A DNA stretch of 64,000 nucleotides from Pseudomonas triticicola (GCF_019145375.1 NZ_JAHSTX010000001.1:4737501-4801500); one strand, 5' to 3'. Shown: positions 40,308-50,034, numbered from the stretch's first letter. The notes: generated from the letters alone by a model not told the origin. Numbers and translations are program-made.

Positions 40308-42872
40308 ATGACTCAGGCTCAAGTCTTAACCACCCCAGGTACCCCTGATCCATCTTTCGCCCTGAATGGTTTATTGAAGTTGCCGATACCGGGCATCGCG
40401 AGCCATGAGGCTGCGGCCGTTTTGGCACTCCCCGACGGGAAGTTGCTGGTCGCTCTTCCTCTGGAAGGAAATGATGCGCCGCTGGCCATCGCACGATTGG
40501 CCGAAGACGGGACGCTCGACAAGTCCTTCGGCAGTCATGAGACAGGTTTCGTCGAGATATCTTTAAAGGACGCGAGCATCAGCACCGTGTTTGGGCTCGA
40601 TGCGCTGCAGGACGGCGGCTGGCTGGTGCGTGTTCAGTACTTCACACAGAAGGCCGTCGACGCTGGCCAAGCAATGATCCGCTTGAAAGGCAACGGTGAG
40701 CTGGACGATTCGTTCGGCGATAACGGTGTGAGTTTATTTTCTTTCTACAAGATCCCAAGCTCCACGCCTGCGTCGTCGGCAGGGGCGAAGTCAAGACAAA
40801 AGTCCCCCGCTACAAATGCCTTTACCGGCTCTCCAGTTCAGCAGGCCGATGGCAAAATCGTCCTGCTCCATTTCCTGCTGATCGATGAGCCATGGCCATC
40901 GCCCGTCGTGATGCGTCTTTTGGCGAACGGCTCGCTCGATCCATCATTTGACGGCGCGGGGTACGTCTTGGTAGATGTTGGTGCCACCTCGAGCACCGCC
41001 AGCGCTATCGCTGTTCAAGCCGATGGCAAGGTGTTGGTTTGCGGATCCTTTCAGAATGGTGAGACAGGCTCCGGAGTTTTTCTGGCACGTTTGGACGCAG
41101 CGGGGAAGCTGGATAAGGATTTCAACAATGGCCAGGCGAAGCTGATTTTCAACGAGGATGGCGAGCGCTCTCTGAAAGCCATTTCGGTGCGGGGAAGTGA
41201 TGGCCGGATCGTTGCGGTCGGTGATGCCTGGCAAGAAAACGTCCACGGCGGGTTAGTGGTTGTGCTGACCGCCAGTGGAGCGGCCAATCTTGTATTCAAT
41301 GATGGCCAGCCTCTGTTTTCTCCGTTACTGCCAGACGGGTTGACGTGGTGGCATACATCACAGCTCGACGGTTCGATCATTGTCGTTGGTGCCGGGGATT
41401 CAGCGGTAATGACCGCGCGCTTTCTTGCTGACGGCAAACTGGACACGGCCTTCAACGGTATTGGCTATACGCTCTTCGATGACGTCGCGGGGCCAGTGTT
41501 TCCTCGGGATCTGGCAATCATGGAGGACGGTCGGATAGTGGTGTCCATGACCCACACCAGCCTTTCTGACCCTTCTCGGGTGGATGGCTGGATCACCCGC
41601 TATCTAAGCGCAAACCTGACGAGTGGCACGCTGAATTTTGATCCGTCTTTTGGCGAAAACGGCATTGTCAGATTTCCGCTGGGAGGATTGTCTGAGTTTG
41701 ACGTAAGAGCGGTATTGGCTCTGCCGGACAACAAGTTGCTGGTGGCTATTCGTCGACGCAAGGATGGCCTGGAAACGCTGATCGCCCGGCTTCTGGAGGA
41801 CGGCCAACTGGACCTCGGTTTTGGTGAAGAAAAGACCGGATTCGTCGAGATTTCACTCAAGGACGGTTTGTATATGCACTCGATGCTCGAGTTGACGCCG
41901 TTTCCGGATGGCGGTTGGCTCGTTCGTGCCGAGTACCAGAACAATGGGCCTGATGTTTCTGCCGGGCTGGTTGTCGTGAAACAAGACAAAGATGGACGGC
42001 TGGATCACAACTTTGCTGACCAGGGTGTGCGTTACATTCCTTATGCGCAGATGGGGAGCGCGGGTCATGGCGACAATGTCGCGCGGCAAGACGAGAAAAT
42101 CCTGCTGGTCGGCTCCGTCGAAGACGATACTGGCCGTGTGAGCGGCATCGTCATGCGGCTCAATGCGGATGGCTCCGACGACACCACGTTCAATGGCACG
42201 GGTTTCGCGCTTGTCGAAATCGCTGGCATTGCACACCAACACAGTTCTGCGCAGCTGGTCGCGCATCAACCTGACGGTGCTGTGGTGGTTGGCGGCAGAT
42301 ATAGCGGGCCATCTTCGGGCGCGTATGTCATTCGATTCGACGCTAACGGCAAGATCGACAGGTCATTCGGCGAGAGCGGTAACGGCGTCGTGATCATCTC
42401 TGGTGAGGATGAGATGCACCTGTCCGCCATTTCAATTGTGGATAGCAAGATTGTTCTTGCAGGGGCTGCCGTAAGGGACGGTGCCATGCGTGGAGTGATT
42501 GCGGTCCTCACGTCCAAAGGCTCCTACAATCTCGTATTCAATAACGGTAAACCGTTGTTCTCCGCCTTCGTCCCGCAAGGCTTGAGGTGGTTGCACTGCG
42601 TGGCGCGACTTGACGGTTCAATCGTCGTCAGCGGCGATACCGGGATCGGAGTCACTGACGATGATCCGAGTGCGATCACGGCGAAGTTTTTGGCGGACGG
42701 AACACCAGACCTGTCATTCAACGGCACAGGGTTCAGTATTTTCGACGAGGACGGCGTCCTGGAAGCTCTTTATGACATGACGGTATTGGCGGACGGCCGA
42801 ATTGTAGTGGGAGGGTATTTCATTGGAAGCTTCCCGAACCCGCAGGGCTGGGTGATTCGGTACCGCGGTTGA
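40308..42872 (+). CDS. Delta-60-repeat beta-propeller-like protein, internally duplicated
   Basis: 854 residues built from delta-60 repeats (TIGR02608-like), each ending in a motif such as DGTLDKSFG, NGELDDSFG, NGSLDPSFDGAG or DGKLDTAFNGIG, with DGKIVLL- or DGRIVV-type strands between. The two halves are homologous: residues about 15-430 and about 445-854 share AVLALPD, GFVEISLKD, GGWLVR, NLVFN and GQPLFS/GKPLFS blocks in the same order. No signal peptide is visible, so location is unknown. Function of the family is unknown; a repeat scaffold for binding is a guess. A REP hairpin follows. Confidence 0.85.
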   Translation: MTQAQVLTTPGTPDPSFALNGLLKLPIPGIASHEAAAVLALPDGKLLVALPLEGNDAPLAIARLAEDGTLDKSFGSHETGFVEISLKDASISTVFGLDALQDGGWLVRVQYFTQKAVDAGQAMIRLKGNGELDDSFGDNGVSLFSFYKIPSSTPASSAGAKSRQKSPATNAFTGSPVQQADGKIVLLHFLLIDEPWPSPVVMRLLANGSLDPSFDGAGYVLVDVGATSSTASAIAVQADGKVLVCGSFQNGETGSGVFLARLDAAGKLDKDFNNGQAKLIFNEDGERSLKAISVRGSDGRIVAVGDAWQENVHGGLVVVLTASGAANLVFNDGQPLFSPLLPDGLTWWHTSQLDGSIIVVGAGDSAVMTARFLADGKLDTAFNGIGYTLFDDVAGPVFPRDLAIMEDGRIVVSMTHTSLSDPSRVDGWITRYLSANLTSGTLNFDPSFGENGIVRFPLGGLSEFDVRAVLALPDNKLLVAIRRRKDGLETLIARLLEDGQLDLGFGEEKTGFVEISLKDGLYMHSMLELTPFPDGGWLVRAEYQNNGPDVSAGLVVVKQDKDGRLDHNFADQGVRYIPYAQMGSAGHGDNVARQDEKILLVGSVEDDTGRVSGIVMRLNADGSDDTTFNGTGFALVEIAGIAHQHSSAQLVAHQPDGAVVVGGRYSGPSSGAYVIRFDANGKIDRSFGESGNGVVIISGEDEMHLSAISIVDSKIVLAGAAVRDGAMRGVIAVLTSKGSYNLVFNNGKPLFSAFVPQGLRWLHCVARLDGSIVVSGDTGIGVTDDDPSAITAKFLADGTPDLSFNGTGFSIFDEDGVLEALYDMTVLADGRIVVGGYFIGSFPNPQGWVIRYRG

Positions 42873-42905
42873 TTACGCCAATAATCAACAGTTGGCCGCA
42901 ACTCA

Positions 42906-42954
42906 CCCGCTCCCAAAGATCGCATCGATCTTTGGGAGCGGGCTTGCCCGCGAA
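42906..42954. repeat. REP hairpin between convergent genes
   Basis: CCCGCTCCCAAAGATCG pairs with CGATCTTTGGGAGCGGG around two bases (42906-42942), and GCGGGCTTGCCCGC extends the REP-type sequence. It is the only structure between the convergent delta-60-repeat gene and the HDOD gene and could terminate both. Confidence 0.75.
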
Positions 42955-42959
42955 GCTTT

Positions 42960-44360
42960 TCAGGCCTGGCTGAATTGCGAAGCCAGTTCACGTAGCAGCA
43001 CTTCAGCCTCAAGCACTTTGCTGACGACATCGTTGGCTTTGTCGCGGCTCAAACCAACACGTTCCAACAGTGCATCCGGAATATCTTCATCCGGGCCAGA
43101 GCCAATCCCGCGACTACGCAGCAGGCGCACGGCCAGGCAGACGAGGTTCGGGTATTCGGCGTAGGCGCCGTCGTAGCTTGGGTCGTGCTGGAAGCGCAGG
43201 GCGGTGGCCAGCTCATCCGGCATGTCCCAGTAGCGCATCAGCCACGAGCCGATCTGTTCACGGCTGATACCGAGCAGGTGTTGCTCGATGTAGCTGTGGC
43301 ACAGGTGCGGGTTGACCTCCAGGTGGCGGCAGATCAGTGAGAAGTGCGGCGGGAACACGTGGGCCAGCAGCAGGTAACCGAAGTTGTGCAGTAGACCGGC
43401 CAGATAGGTCAGGCCGGCTTCCGGGCGCTGGGCGCGGGGCATGGCGCGGGTCAGGCCTTCGATGACGGCGGCGGTGTAGATCGATTGCTGCCAGTACGGC
43501 GTAGTGTGTTGCGGGTGGTCTTTGGGCAGGCTCAGGGTCTTGCCGAGGGCCAGGCCCAGCGCGAGGTTGATCACCAGATCGAAGCCCAACACGCGGACGA
43601 TCGCGTCTTCCACCGAACGAATCTTGCCCGGCGAGGCGTAGTAGGGCGACGCCGCCCAGCTCACCACTTGCGCGGCCAGCGCCGGGTCGGTTTCGACGAC
43701 GCCGGTGATGTCGTCGATGGTGGCGTTGGGGTCGACGCGCAGCTTGATGATTTTTTGCGCGGTTTCGGCCAGCGGTGGAATCTCGATGGTCGCTTCCAGA
43801 CGCTGCTGAATGCGCCGCGCAGTGAACGCCTGCACGGCCTGGGTGATTTCCTCGCGGTCATCGTCCGGGCGGTCGAGGTTCGGGCGGATGCTGCTCAGGG
43901 CTTCGCCGAAGTTGGCAGCGCTGGCTTTGGTCAGCATCGATTTGAAGTCTTCGCTGCTGATTTCCAGCAGCAGGCCCGGCTCGCCGGAGTTGATCAGCAA
44001 CTTCGGCTCGCGCAGCAGGCTTTCTTCGTAGAGGCACGGCGAACTGGTCAGCGCCGGCAGGCCCGGCAACAGGCTCAGATTGTGTTTGCCGAGCATCTTC
44101 TCCAGGCGCTCGGTGGACACGGCTGTGAGGCGGCGGCCAGTGAGTTCGGCGAGGCGATTGAGATCCAGCAACTGGCTCTGTGGAAACAGCACCATCAACG
44201 CGCCCACGGCGTCGTCCAGCAACACGGCCTGCACTTTGCGCGAGGCATTGAGGCCGTGGTGGTCGAGCACTTCTTCGTAGGCAACGCCCAGCTTGTTGAG
44301 CAGCAGCCGAATAACAGACGGAGCTTGCGGAGATTCGGGGACGAGAGCAGCTTCGGTCAT
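42960..44360 (-). CDS. HDOD-domain protein with N-terminal YbaK-like domain
   Basis: 466 residues. The N-terminal 150 residues resemble the YbaK/prolyl-tRNA-editing fold (SVIRLLLNKLGVAYEEVLDH; VLLDDAVGALMVLFPQ). Residues about 210-420 are an HDOD domain (IEIPPLAETAQKIIKLR, ITGVVETDPALAAQVVSW, IRSVEDAIVRVLGFDLVINL), a non-catalytic HD-related module common in signalling proteins. Likely a cytoplasmic regulator; target unknown. Start taken at MTEAALVPES (44360); upstream in-frame codons reach toward recG and lack a ribosome site. Confidence 0.85.
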   Translation of the reverse strand: MTEAALVPESPQAPSVIRLLLNKLGVAYEEVLDHHGLNASRKVQAVLLDDAVGALMVLFPQSQLLDLNRLAELTGRRLTAVSTERLEKMLGKHNLSLLPGLPALTSSPCLYEESLLREPKLLINSGEPGLLLEISSEDFKSMLTKASAANFGEALSSIRPNLDRPDDDREEITQAVQAFTARRIQQRLEATIEIPPLAETAQKIIKLRVDPNATIDDITGVVETDPALAAQVVSWAASPYYASPGKIRSVEDAIVRVLGFDLVINLALGLALGKTLSLPKDHPQHTTPYWQQSIYTAAVIEGLTRAMPRAQRPEAGLTYLAGLLHNFGYLLLAHVFPPHFSLICRHLEVNPHLCHSYIEQHLLGISREQIGSWLMRYWDMPDELATALRFQHDPSYDGAYAEYPNLVCLAVRLLRSRGIGSGPDEDIPDALLERVGLSRDKANDVVSKVLEAEVLLRELASQFSQA

Positions 44361-44439
44361 GGTCTGTATCCGTTTTTGAAACAATTGCAGGAGTATAACC
44401 AGCTCTGTAGGAACGATCCTGCACAAACTGCGACGGTGC

Positions 44440-46515
44440 TCACACTTGGCCGTATTGCTGCCCATGGCGCAGCCAACGGTCAAGCAATGGGCTGACGTGG
44501 GTCGGCCAGCGCTCCAGCAGAGCCTGGGCGGCGTCGCGCACGGCGGGCAGCAGGTCGGCGTCGCGCATCAGGTCGGCGACCTTGAATTGCAGCAGGCCGG
44601 TCTGACGGGTGCCGAGCATTTCCCCGGGGCCGCGCAGTTCGAGGTCTTTTTCGGCGATGACGAAACCGTCGTTGGTCTCGCGCATGATGCCCAAACGCTG
44701 ACGGCCGATCTGCGACAGCGGCGGGTGGTAAAGCAGTACGCAGTGGCTGGCCGCGCTACCCCGACCAACCCGACCGCGCAACTGGTGCAGTTGCGCGAGG
44801 CCGAGACGCTCGGGGTTTTCGATGATCATCAGGCTGGCGTTGGGCACGTCGACGCCAACTTCGATCACGGTGGTGGCGACCAGCAGTTGCAGGTTGCCGG
44901 CCTTGAACTCAGCCATCACTGCGGCTTTCTCGACCGGCTTCATGCGCCCGTGAATCAGCCCGACTTTCAATTCGCCGAGGGCGGCGGTGAGGTCTTCAAA
45001 CGTGGTTTCGGCGGCCTGGCAGGTCAGCTCTTCGGATTCTTCAATCAGCGTGCACACCCAATAGGCCTGCCGCCCTTCGGCACAGGCGCTGCGCACGCGT
45101 TCGATGACTTCGACGCGGCGGGTGTCGGTGACCAGCACGGTGTTGACCGGGGTTCGGCCGGGCGGCAGTTCGTCGAGGATCGAGGTGTCGAGGTCGGCGT
45201 AGGCACTCATCGCCAGTGTGCGTGGAATCGGCGTGGCGGTCATGATCAGTTGGTGCGGGCACATGCGCCCGCCGACGCCTTTCTGCCGCAACGCCAGACG
45301 CTGCTGCACACCGAAGCGGTGCTGTTCGTCGATGATCACCAGAGCGAGGTTCTTGAACTGCACTTCGTCCTGAAACAGCGCGTGGGTGCCGACCACCATC
45401 GGCGTGCCGCTGGCGATCTGTTCCAGCGCGGCGACGCGATTCTTGCCCTTGAGCTTACCGGCCAGCCACGCGACTTCAATGCCCAGCGGTTCGAGCCAGC
45501 GCTTGAAGGTGATGAAGTGCTGTTCGGCGAGGATCTCGGTCGGCGCCATCAATGCAACCTGGTAACCGGCCTCCAGCGCCTGCAACGCGGCGAGCGCGGC
45601 AACCACGGTTTTGCCCGCGCCAACGTCACCCTGAATCAGGCGCAACATCGGTTCGTGCTGGCTGAGGTCGTAGGCGATTTCGTTGCCGACGCGCTGTTGC
45701 GCGCCGGTCGGGTTGAAGCCGAGGTTTTTCAGGTATTTCGGTGGCAGCTTTGTGGCTTTCGGCATCGCCGGCGCGCGCAGTGAACGCATGCTTTCGCGCA
45801 GACGCTGCTGCGACAGTTGATGAGTCAGTAGCTCTTCGAAAGCCAGGCGATGCTGGGCCCAGTGATGACCAAGGGCGAGTTCGTCGACGTCGGCGTCAGC
45901 GGGCGGGTTGTGCAGGTAACGGATCGCGTCGGCCAGCGGCGCCAGTTGATAGTCGCGGGCGAGTTCGGTCGGCAGCCAGTCGGGCAGGGTGCTCGGCTTG
46001 AGCAGCGTCAGGGTCTGCATGCACAACTGACGCAGGCGCTGTTGGGTCAGGCCTTCGGTGAGCGGGTAGACCGGGGTCAGGGTTTCGTCCACTGGCGGTG
46101 GTTCATCACCGGTGATCGCGCGGTATTCCGGATGATAGATTTCCAGGCCTGAGGCGCCGGGCCGGGCTTCACCGTAGCAGCGAACCCGCGTGCCACGCTT
46201 GAGCCCTTCCTTCTGCGCGTTGCTGAAATGGTAGAAACGCAGGCTCAGCCCGCCGGTGCCGTCCTGCAAGCGCACGACCAGACTGCGCCGGCGACCCATG
46301 ACCACGTCGGCACCGCTGACGGTGCCTTCGACCACGGCGTCCTGCCCCGGCCGCAATGCGCCGATCGGCACCACGCGGGTGCGATCCTGATAACGCAGCG
46401 GCAGGTGAAACAGCACGTCCTGCAGATTCTCGAGGCCGACCTTGGCCAGTTTCTCGGCCATGGCCACGCCGACACCCTTGAGTGCCGTCACCGACACTTG
46501 CGACAGCTCCGTCAT
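44440..46515 (-). CDS. recG: ATP-dependent DNA helicase RecG
   Basis: RecG remodels stalled replication forks and branch-migrates Holliday junctions. 691 residues, the usual length: wedge/OB domain (about 1-150, with HLPLRYQDRT and FYHFSNAQ), Walker A GDVGAGKT at 296-303, the DEQH box, and helicase motifs ATPIPRTLAMSAY, VIEVGVDVPNASLMIIE and QLRGRVGRG. It starts 9 bases after oxyR, with which it is co-directed, as in other Pseudomonas. Confidence 0.98.
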   Translation of the reverse strand: MTELSQVSVTALKGVGVAMAEKLAKVGLENLQDVLFHLPLRYQDRTRVVPIGALRPGQDAVVEGTVSGADVVMGRRRSLVVRLQDGTGGLSLRFYHFSNAQKEGLKRGTRVRCYGEARPGASGLEIYHPEYRAITGDEPPPVDETLTPVYPLTEGLTQQRLRQLCMQTLTLLKPSTLPDWLPTELARDYQLAPLADAIRYLHNPPADADVDELALGHHWAQHRLAFEELLTHQLSQQRLRESMRSLRAPAMPKATKLPPKYLKNLGFNPTGAQQRVGNEIAYDLSQHEPMLRLIQGDVGAGKTVVAALAALQALEAGYQVALMAPTEILAEQHFITFKRWLEPLGIEVAWLAGKLKGKNRVAALEQIASGTPMVVGTHALFQDEVQFKNLALVIIDEQHRFGVQQRLALRQKGVGGRMCPHQLIMTATPIPRTLAMSAYADLDTSILDELPPGRTPVNTVLVTDTRRVEVIERVRSACAEGRQAYWVCTLIEESEELTCQAAETTFEDLTAALGELKVGLIHGRMKPVEKAAVMAEFKAGNLQLLVATTVIEVGVDVPNASLMIIENPERLGLAQLHQLRGRVGRGSAASHCVLLYHPPLSQIGRQRLGIMRETNDGFVIAEKDLELRGPGEMLGTRQTGLLQFKVADLMRDADLLPAVRDAAQALLERWPTHVSPLLDRWLRHGQQYGQV

Positions 46516-46524
46516 GACGCTCGC

Positions 46525-47454
46525 TTAACCAGCCGTAACCGGCGCGGCAGGCTTGGCCACCGAGCACAGGCGAATGGAATCGGCGAGGATCTCGATGGCT
46601 TTCGGCCGTGGGAAGCTCGCGCGCCAAGCGATCGCCACGGTGCGGAACGGCACCGGCGCGGTCAGTGGACGCACTTCAATAACGCCCGGGGCGTAGTGAT
46701 GGCTGTCCACCGCCGACAGCGGCAGGATCGAGATGCCCAGGCCGGAAGCGACCATGTGGCGAATGGTTTCCAGCGAGCTGGACTCGACCGTGGTGTGCTT
46801 GGCGCCGTCGTTGCCTTTGGTCAGGGTCGGGCAGGCCTCGAGCACCTGATCGCGGAAACAGTGGCCTTCACCGAGCAGCAGCAGACTCTTGTCATTGAGC
46901 AGGCCGGCGTCGATGGATTCTTTCTTGGTCCACGGGTGCTGCGCCGGCATCAGGACGTAGAAAGGCTCGTCGTACAGCGGCAGGGTCAGCACGTCGGCTT
47001 CGTTGAACGGCAGGGCGATGATGATCGCGTCGAGTTCGCCGTTGCGCAGTTTGTCGCGCAGCACGTGGGTGAAGTTCTCTTCGATGTACAACGGCATCTG
47101 CGGGGCAACCCGGTGCAGTTGTGGGATCAGGTGCGGGAACAGGTACGGGCCGACGGTGTAGATGGCGCCGACTTTCAGCGGTGCGGTCAGCTGGTTCTTG
47201 CCGGCCTGGGCCAGCTCGCGGATGCCCTGGGCCTGTTCCAGGACTTTCTGCGCCTGGGCGACGATGCCTTCGCCGACTGGGGTCAGGCGCACGGCGCTTT
47301 TGCTGCGCTCGAAAATCAGCACACCGAGTTCGTCTTCAAGCTTTTTCACGCCCACCGACAGCGTCGGCTGGCTGACGTGGCAACGCTCGGCCGCGTGGCC
47401 GAAGTGCTGCTCTTGGGCGAGGGTAACGATGTAGCGTAATTCTGTGAGGGTCAT
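46525..47454 (-). CDS. oxyR: Hydrogen-peroxide sensor OxyR
   Basis: LysR-type activator of peroxide-defence genes. 309 residues: winged helix-turn-helix (1-60, FGHAAERCHVSQPTLSVGVK) and an effector domain with the redox pair Cys 199 (GEGHCF) and Cys 208 (VLEAC), at the same numbers as E. coli OxyR. Start placed at MTLTELRYIV (47454); a longer in-frame reading exists upstream but is not family-like. recG follows closely, so an oxyR-recG operon is likely. Confidence 0.98.
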   Translation of the reverse strand: MTLTELRYIVTLAQEQHFGHAAERCHVSQPTLSVGVKKLEDELGVLIFERSKSAVRLTPVGEGIVAQAQKVLEQAQGIRELAQAGKNQLTAPLKVGAIYTVGPYLFPHLIPQLHRVAPQMPLYIEENFTHVLRDKLRNGELDAIIIALPFNEADVLTLPLYDEPFYVLMPAQHPWTKKESIDAGLLNDKSLLLLGEGHCFRDQVLEACPTLTKGNDGAKHTTVESSSLETIRHMVASGLGISILPLSAVDSHHYAPGVIEVRPLTAPVPFRTVAIAWRASFPRPKAIEILADSIRLCSVAKPAAPVTAG

Positions 47455-47570
47455 AGCAAGCGTCCATGAAGATGCGCCAAGCATACCGGCTGCAATCGAT
47501 AGACGCACGTTATCAGACTGCGGGTTGAGTGCGACACCGGTCGAGGACGGTTTGCCGCTGGCAAATACGC

Positions 47571-47590
47571 AAAAGGCACCTTTCGGTGCC
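47571..47590 (-). terminator. Terminator of exbB-exbD-tonB
   Basis: On the minus strand GGCACC, loop GAAA, GGTGCC is followed by TTTTGCG: a stable tetraloop hairpin with a short T-tract, lying 125 bases downstream of tonB and beyond a REP pair. Confidence 0.65.
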
Positions 47591-47611
47591 TCTCCCTGTT
47601 TACGCTGAACC

Positions 47612-47702
47612 CTGTGGGAGCGAGCCTGCTCGCGAAAGCGGTGGGTCAGGCAAAAATGTGCTGACTGACACGACCTCTTCGCGAGCAGGCTTGCTCCCAC
47701 AG
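47612..47702. repeat. REP pair (REPIN), GTGGGAGCGAGC family
   Basis: TGTGGGAGCGAGCCTGCTCG (from 47613) and its inverted partner CGAGCAGGCTTGCTCCCACA (ending 47702) enclose a spacer of about 45 bases. Same family as 50916-51003. Located between tonB and its terminator hairpin. Confidence 0.85.
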
Positions 47703-47714
47703 GTTGCGGTGTAT

Positions 47715-48461
47715 CTAACGGCGACGTTCCAGCGAATAAACAAACGGCGCAACAATTTCGATCGAGCCGTTATTGAGCATGTCGGCCGGTGGCTTGGGCA
47801 GCGGTTGGGCGCGGCGGATCATGTCCAGGGTGGCCCGGTCCAGATCGGCGTTACCAGAGCGGCCGACCAGTTCGAACGACAGCACATTACCTTCGCCATC
47901 AACCACGAAGCGCAGACGATTCAAACCTTCCTTGCCACGCGACTGTGCACTCTGCGGGTACTTCTTGTACTTGGCCAGATGCGTGAGCAGGGCGCCTTGC
48001 CAACTGGCCTTGGCCGCCAGTTGCGCTGGCGACGGGCCCGGTGCCGGCTGGGCGGATTTCTCCGTTGGCGCCTGGGTCGGCTGAGTGTCGGCCGGTTTTT
48101 CCTCGGAAGGTTTTTCCTTCGGCGGCTCTGGCAGTTTTTTCTCGACCGGCTTCGGCGGTTTTGGCTTGGGCTTCGGCTTGGGTTTCGGTACCGCGATTTC
48201 CGCTTTCGGTGCTTCAGCCAGTTTCGGAATCGGCAATTCTTCCACCGGAGCCGGTGGCTGCGGCGGTGTGACGACTTTCGGCGGAGCCGGCGGTGGCGGG
48301 GCAGGCAACGGGGCCAACTCGACCATCATTGCCTGCGGCGGCAATTCGATGGGCGGGCGGGCAGTCCAGTTCAGCGCCAGCGCGATGGCCAGTGCATGCA
48401 CGCCCAGCACCACGGCCAGGCTACCGCTGTAACGCGTCAGCTTATGGCGCGTCGTGATCAT
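47715..48461 (-). CDS. tonB: TonB energy-transducing protein
   Basis: TonB carries proton-motive energy from ExbB/ExbD to outer-membrane TonB-dependent transporters. 248 residues: one N-terminal membrane anchor (about 10-32, SGSLAVVLGVHALAIALAL), a long Pro-rich periplasmic region with KPKPKPKPKPPKPVEKK, and the C-terminal domain (about 155-248, WQGALLTHLAKYKKYP; GEGNVLSFELVGRSG). Overlaps exbD by 4 bases, giving the operon exbB-exbD-tonB. A second tonB is usual in Pseudomonas; this is the exbBD-linked one. Confidence 0.96.
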   Translation of the reverse strand: MITTRHKLTRYSGSLAVVLGVHALAIALALNWTARPPIELPPQAMMVELAPLPAPPPPAPPKVVTPPQPPAPVEELPIPKLAEAPKAEIAVPKPKPKPKPKPPKPVEKKLPEPPKEKPSEEKPADTQPTQAPTEKSAQPAPGPSPAQLAAKASWQGALLTHLAKYKKYPQSAQSRGKEGLNRLRFVVDGEGNVLSFELVGRSGNADLDRATLDMIRRAQPLPKPPADMLNNGSIEIVAPFVYSLERRR

Positions 48462-48886
48462 TTCTTGGCTGCCGTCTCGAGACCGACCAGACCGACCTTC
48501 AGGTAACCGGCGGCGCGCAGGCTGTCCATCACGCTCATCAGGTCACCGTAATCCACGCCTTTGTCGGCCTGGAAGAAGATGGTGGTGTCTTTCTTGCCCT
48601 GGGTTTTGGCGTCGAGGGTAGCGCCGAGGGTTTCGGCTTTCACTTCGTCGTCACCGAGGAACAGGCGCTGGTCAGCTTTCACACTGAGGAACACCGGTTT
48701 CTCCGGCCGCGGCGCCGGTTTGGCGGTCGAGGCGGGCAGGTCGACTTTGATGTCCACAGTGGCCAACGGCGCGGCCACCATGAAGATGATCAACAGCACC
48801 AGCATCACGTCGATGAACGGCGTGACGTTGATTTCGTGATTCTCGGCCAGATCGTCGTCTGCGCCTTCTTTCAAATGCAGGCCCAT
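48458..48886 (-). CDS. exbD: TonB-system proton channel subunit ExbD
   Basis: ExbD pairs with ExbB in the inner-membrane motor that energises TonB. 142 residues: a short cytoplasmic N-terminus, one membrane segment (about 23-43, PFIDVMLVLLIIFMVAAPLA) with the essential Asp in FIDVML, and a periplasmic domain. Six bases separate it from exbB and it overlaps tonB. Confidence 0.97.
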   Translation of the reverse strand: MGLHLKEGADDDLAENHEINVTPFIDVMLVLLIIFMVAAPLATVDIKVDLPASTAKPAPRPEKPVFLSVKADQRLFLGDDEVKAETLGATLDAKTQGKKDTTIFFQADKGVDYGDLMSVMDSLRAAGYLKVGLVGLETAAKK

Positions 48887-48892
48887 GGCCGA

Positions 48893-49846
48893 TTACCCCA
48901 CTTTAACCATGTGCGGCTGCGAGCTGCGCTCAGGCTGGTGGTCGAGATCGCGGCTGACCAGCAGCAGGACTTCTGCCGAGGCATCGGAGACCTGCGCCTT
49001 GTAACCGGCGATGGAGCGGGCGAAGACGTTGTAGATCACTACCGCAGGAATCGCCGCAACCAGACCCAGTGCAGTGGCCAGCAGGGCTTCAGCGATACCC
49101 GGTGCGACAACGGCGAGGTTGGTGGTCTGGGTTTTGGCGATGCCGATGAACGAGTTCATGATGCCCCACACGGTACCGAAGAGACCTACGAACGGTGCGG
49201 TCGAACCGATGGTGGCGAGGACGCCGGTGCCGCTGCTCATGTTGCGACCGCAGGCCGCTACGAGGCGCTCGAGGCGGAAGCTGACACGCTCCTTGATGCC
49301 TTCTTTCTCGCGGCTGTTGACCGACAGGCGCATCTCTTCGAGCGCGTCATGCACCAGCAGGTTGGCGAGGGTGCCTTCTTTACCAGCGGTGGCGCTGGCT
49401 TCCTTGAGGGTGGTGGCTTTTTTCAGTGCGGCAATTTCGCCACGCAGACGACGCTTGGCGCCCATCAGCTCGAAGCCTTTGGCGATCCAGATAGTCCAGG
49501 TGATGATCGATGCGATGGCCAGACCGATCATCACGATTTTCACGATGATGTCGGCGTTCTGGTACATGCCCCACGGCGACAGGTCGTGGGCCATGCCCAA
49601 GGTGTTGTCGGCTTCGAGGACTTCAGGTGCGTCGGCCGCGTCGACAGCCTGCACTGGATCGGTGGCGGCCGGTGCAGCCGGAGCGGCAGCGGGTGCGCTC
49701 TGCTCGGTGGCGGCTGGGGTGGCGGGTGCTTGAGCGTCGGCGAAGGCGGCGGTCGGTGCCAGCATCAGGCTGAGCAGCAAAGCCGCGACAGCGCTCCAGG
49801 CGCGAGGTCGAGTGGTTGGCGAAGCGGGAGTTTGATTACGTGTCAT
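48893..49846 (-). CDS. exbB: TonB-system proton channel subunit ExbB (long form with signal peptide)
   Basis: ExbB forms the pentameric channel of the TonB motor. 317 residues, the long Pseudomonas form: signal-peptide-like start (AVAALLLSLMLAPTAAFA), an Ala/Pro-rich periplasmic extension (APATPAATEQSAPAAAPAAP), then the three-helix ExbB core (IVKIVMIGLAIASIITWTI; GVLATIGSTAPFVGLFGTVW; IAEALLATALGLVAAIPAVV). Start at MTRNQTPASP (49846); upstream in-frame codons to 49909 lack a ribosome site. The 188-base region to the divergent gene should hold its promoter; no clear Fur box was found. Confidence 0.96.
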   Translation of the reverse strand: MTRNQTPASPTTRPRAWSAVAALLLSLMLAPTAAFADAQAPATPAATEQSAPAAAPAAPAATDPVQAVDAADAPEVLEADNTLGMAHDLSPWGMYQNADIIVKIVMIGLAIASIITWTIWIAKGFELMGAKRRLRGEIAALKKATTLKEASATAGKEGTLANLLVHDALEEMRLSVNSREKEGIKERVSFRLERLVAACGRNMSSGTGVLATIGSTAPFVGLFGTVWGIMNSFIGIAKTQTTNLAVVAPGIAEALLATALGLVAAIPAVVIYNVFARSIAGYKAQVSDASAEVLLLVSRDLDHQPERSSQPHMVKVG

Positions 49847-50034
49847 GCTGGCCGGACCTGAGATAGAAAAACGTTGTTGCTCTTCCAGGCCTCGTGAGGC
49901 CGAGAACAAAAGTGGCGTGCATTATTGCAAGTAATTCTTGTTAACAAAAGTAATAGAGTAACTTTTTTTCCTTCATTGCTAGCCGTTCGTCCTGTGCCAG
50001 AGCTAGTCTGTGCCTTTCTGATGGGAGTTTTCTG

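Noticed and set aside
44446..45783. Long plus-strand open frames opposite recG, spoT, exbB and argB
   Set aside because: Antisense shadows; the minus-strand genes have complete family motifs.
49847..50034. Possible Fur box in the exbB upstream region
   Set aside because: ATTATTGCAAGTAAT has some symmetry but matches the 19-base Fur consensus poorly.
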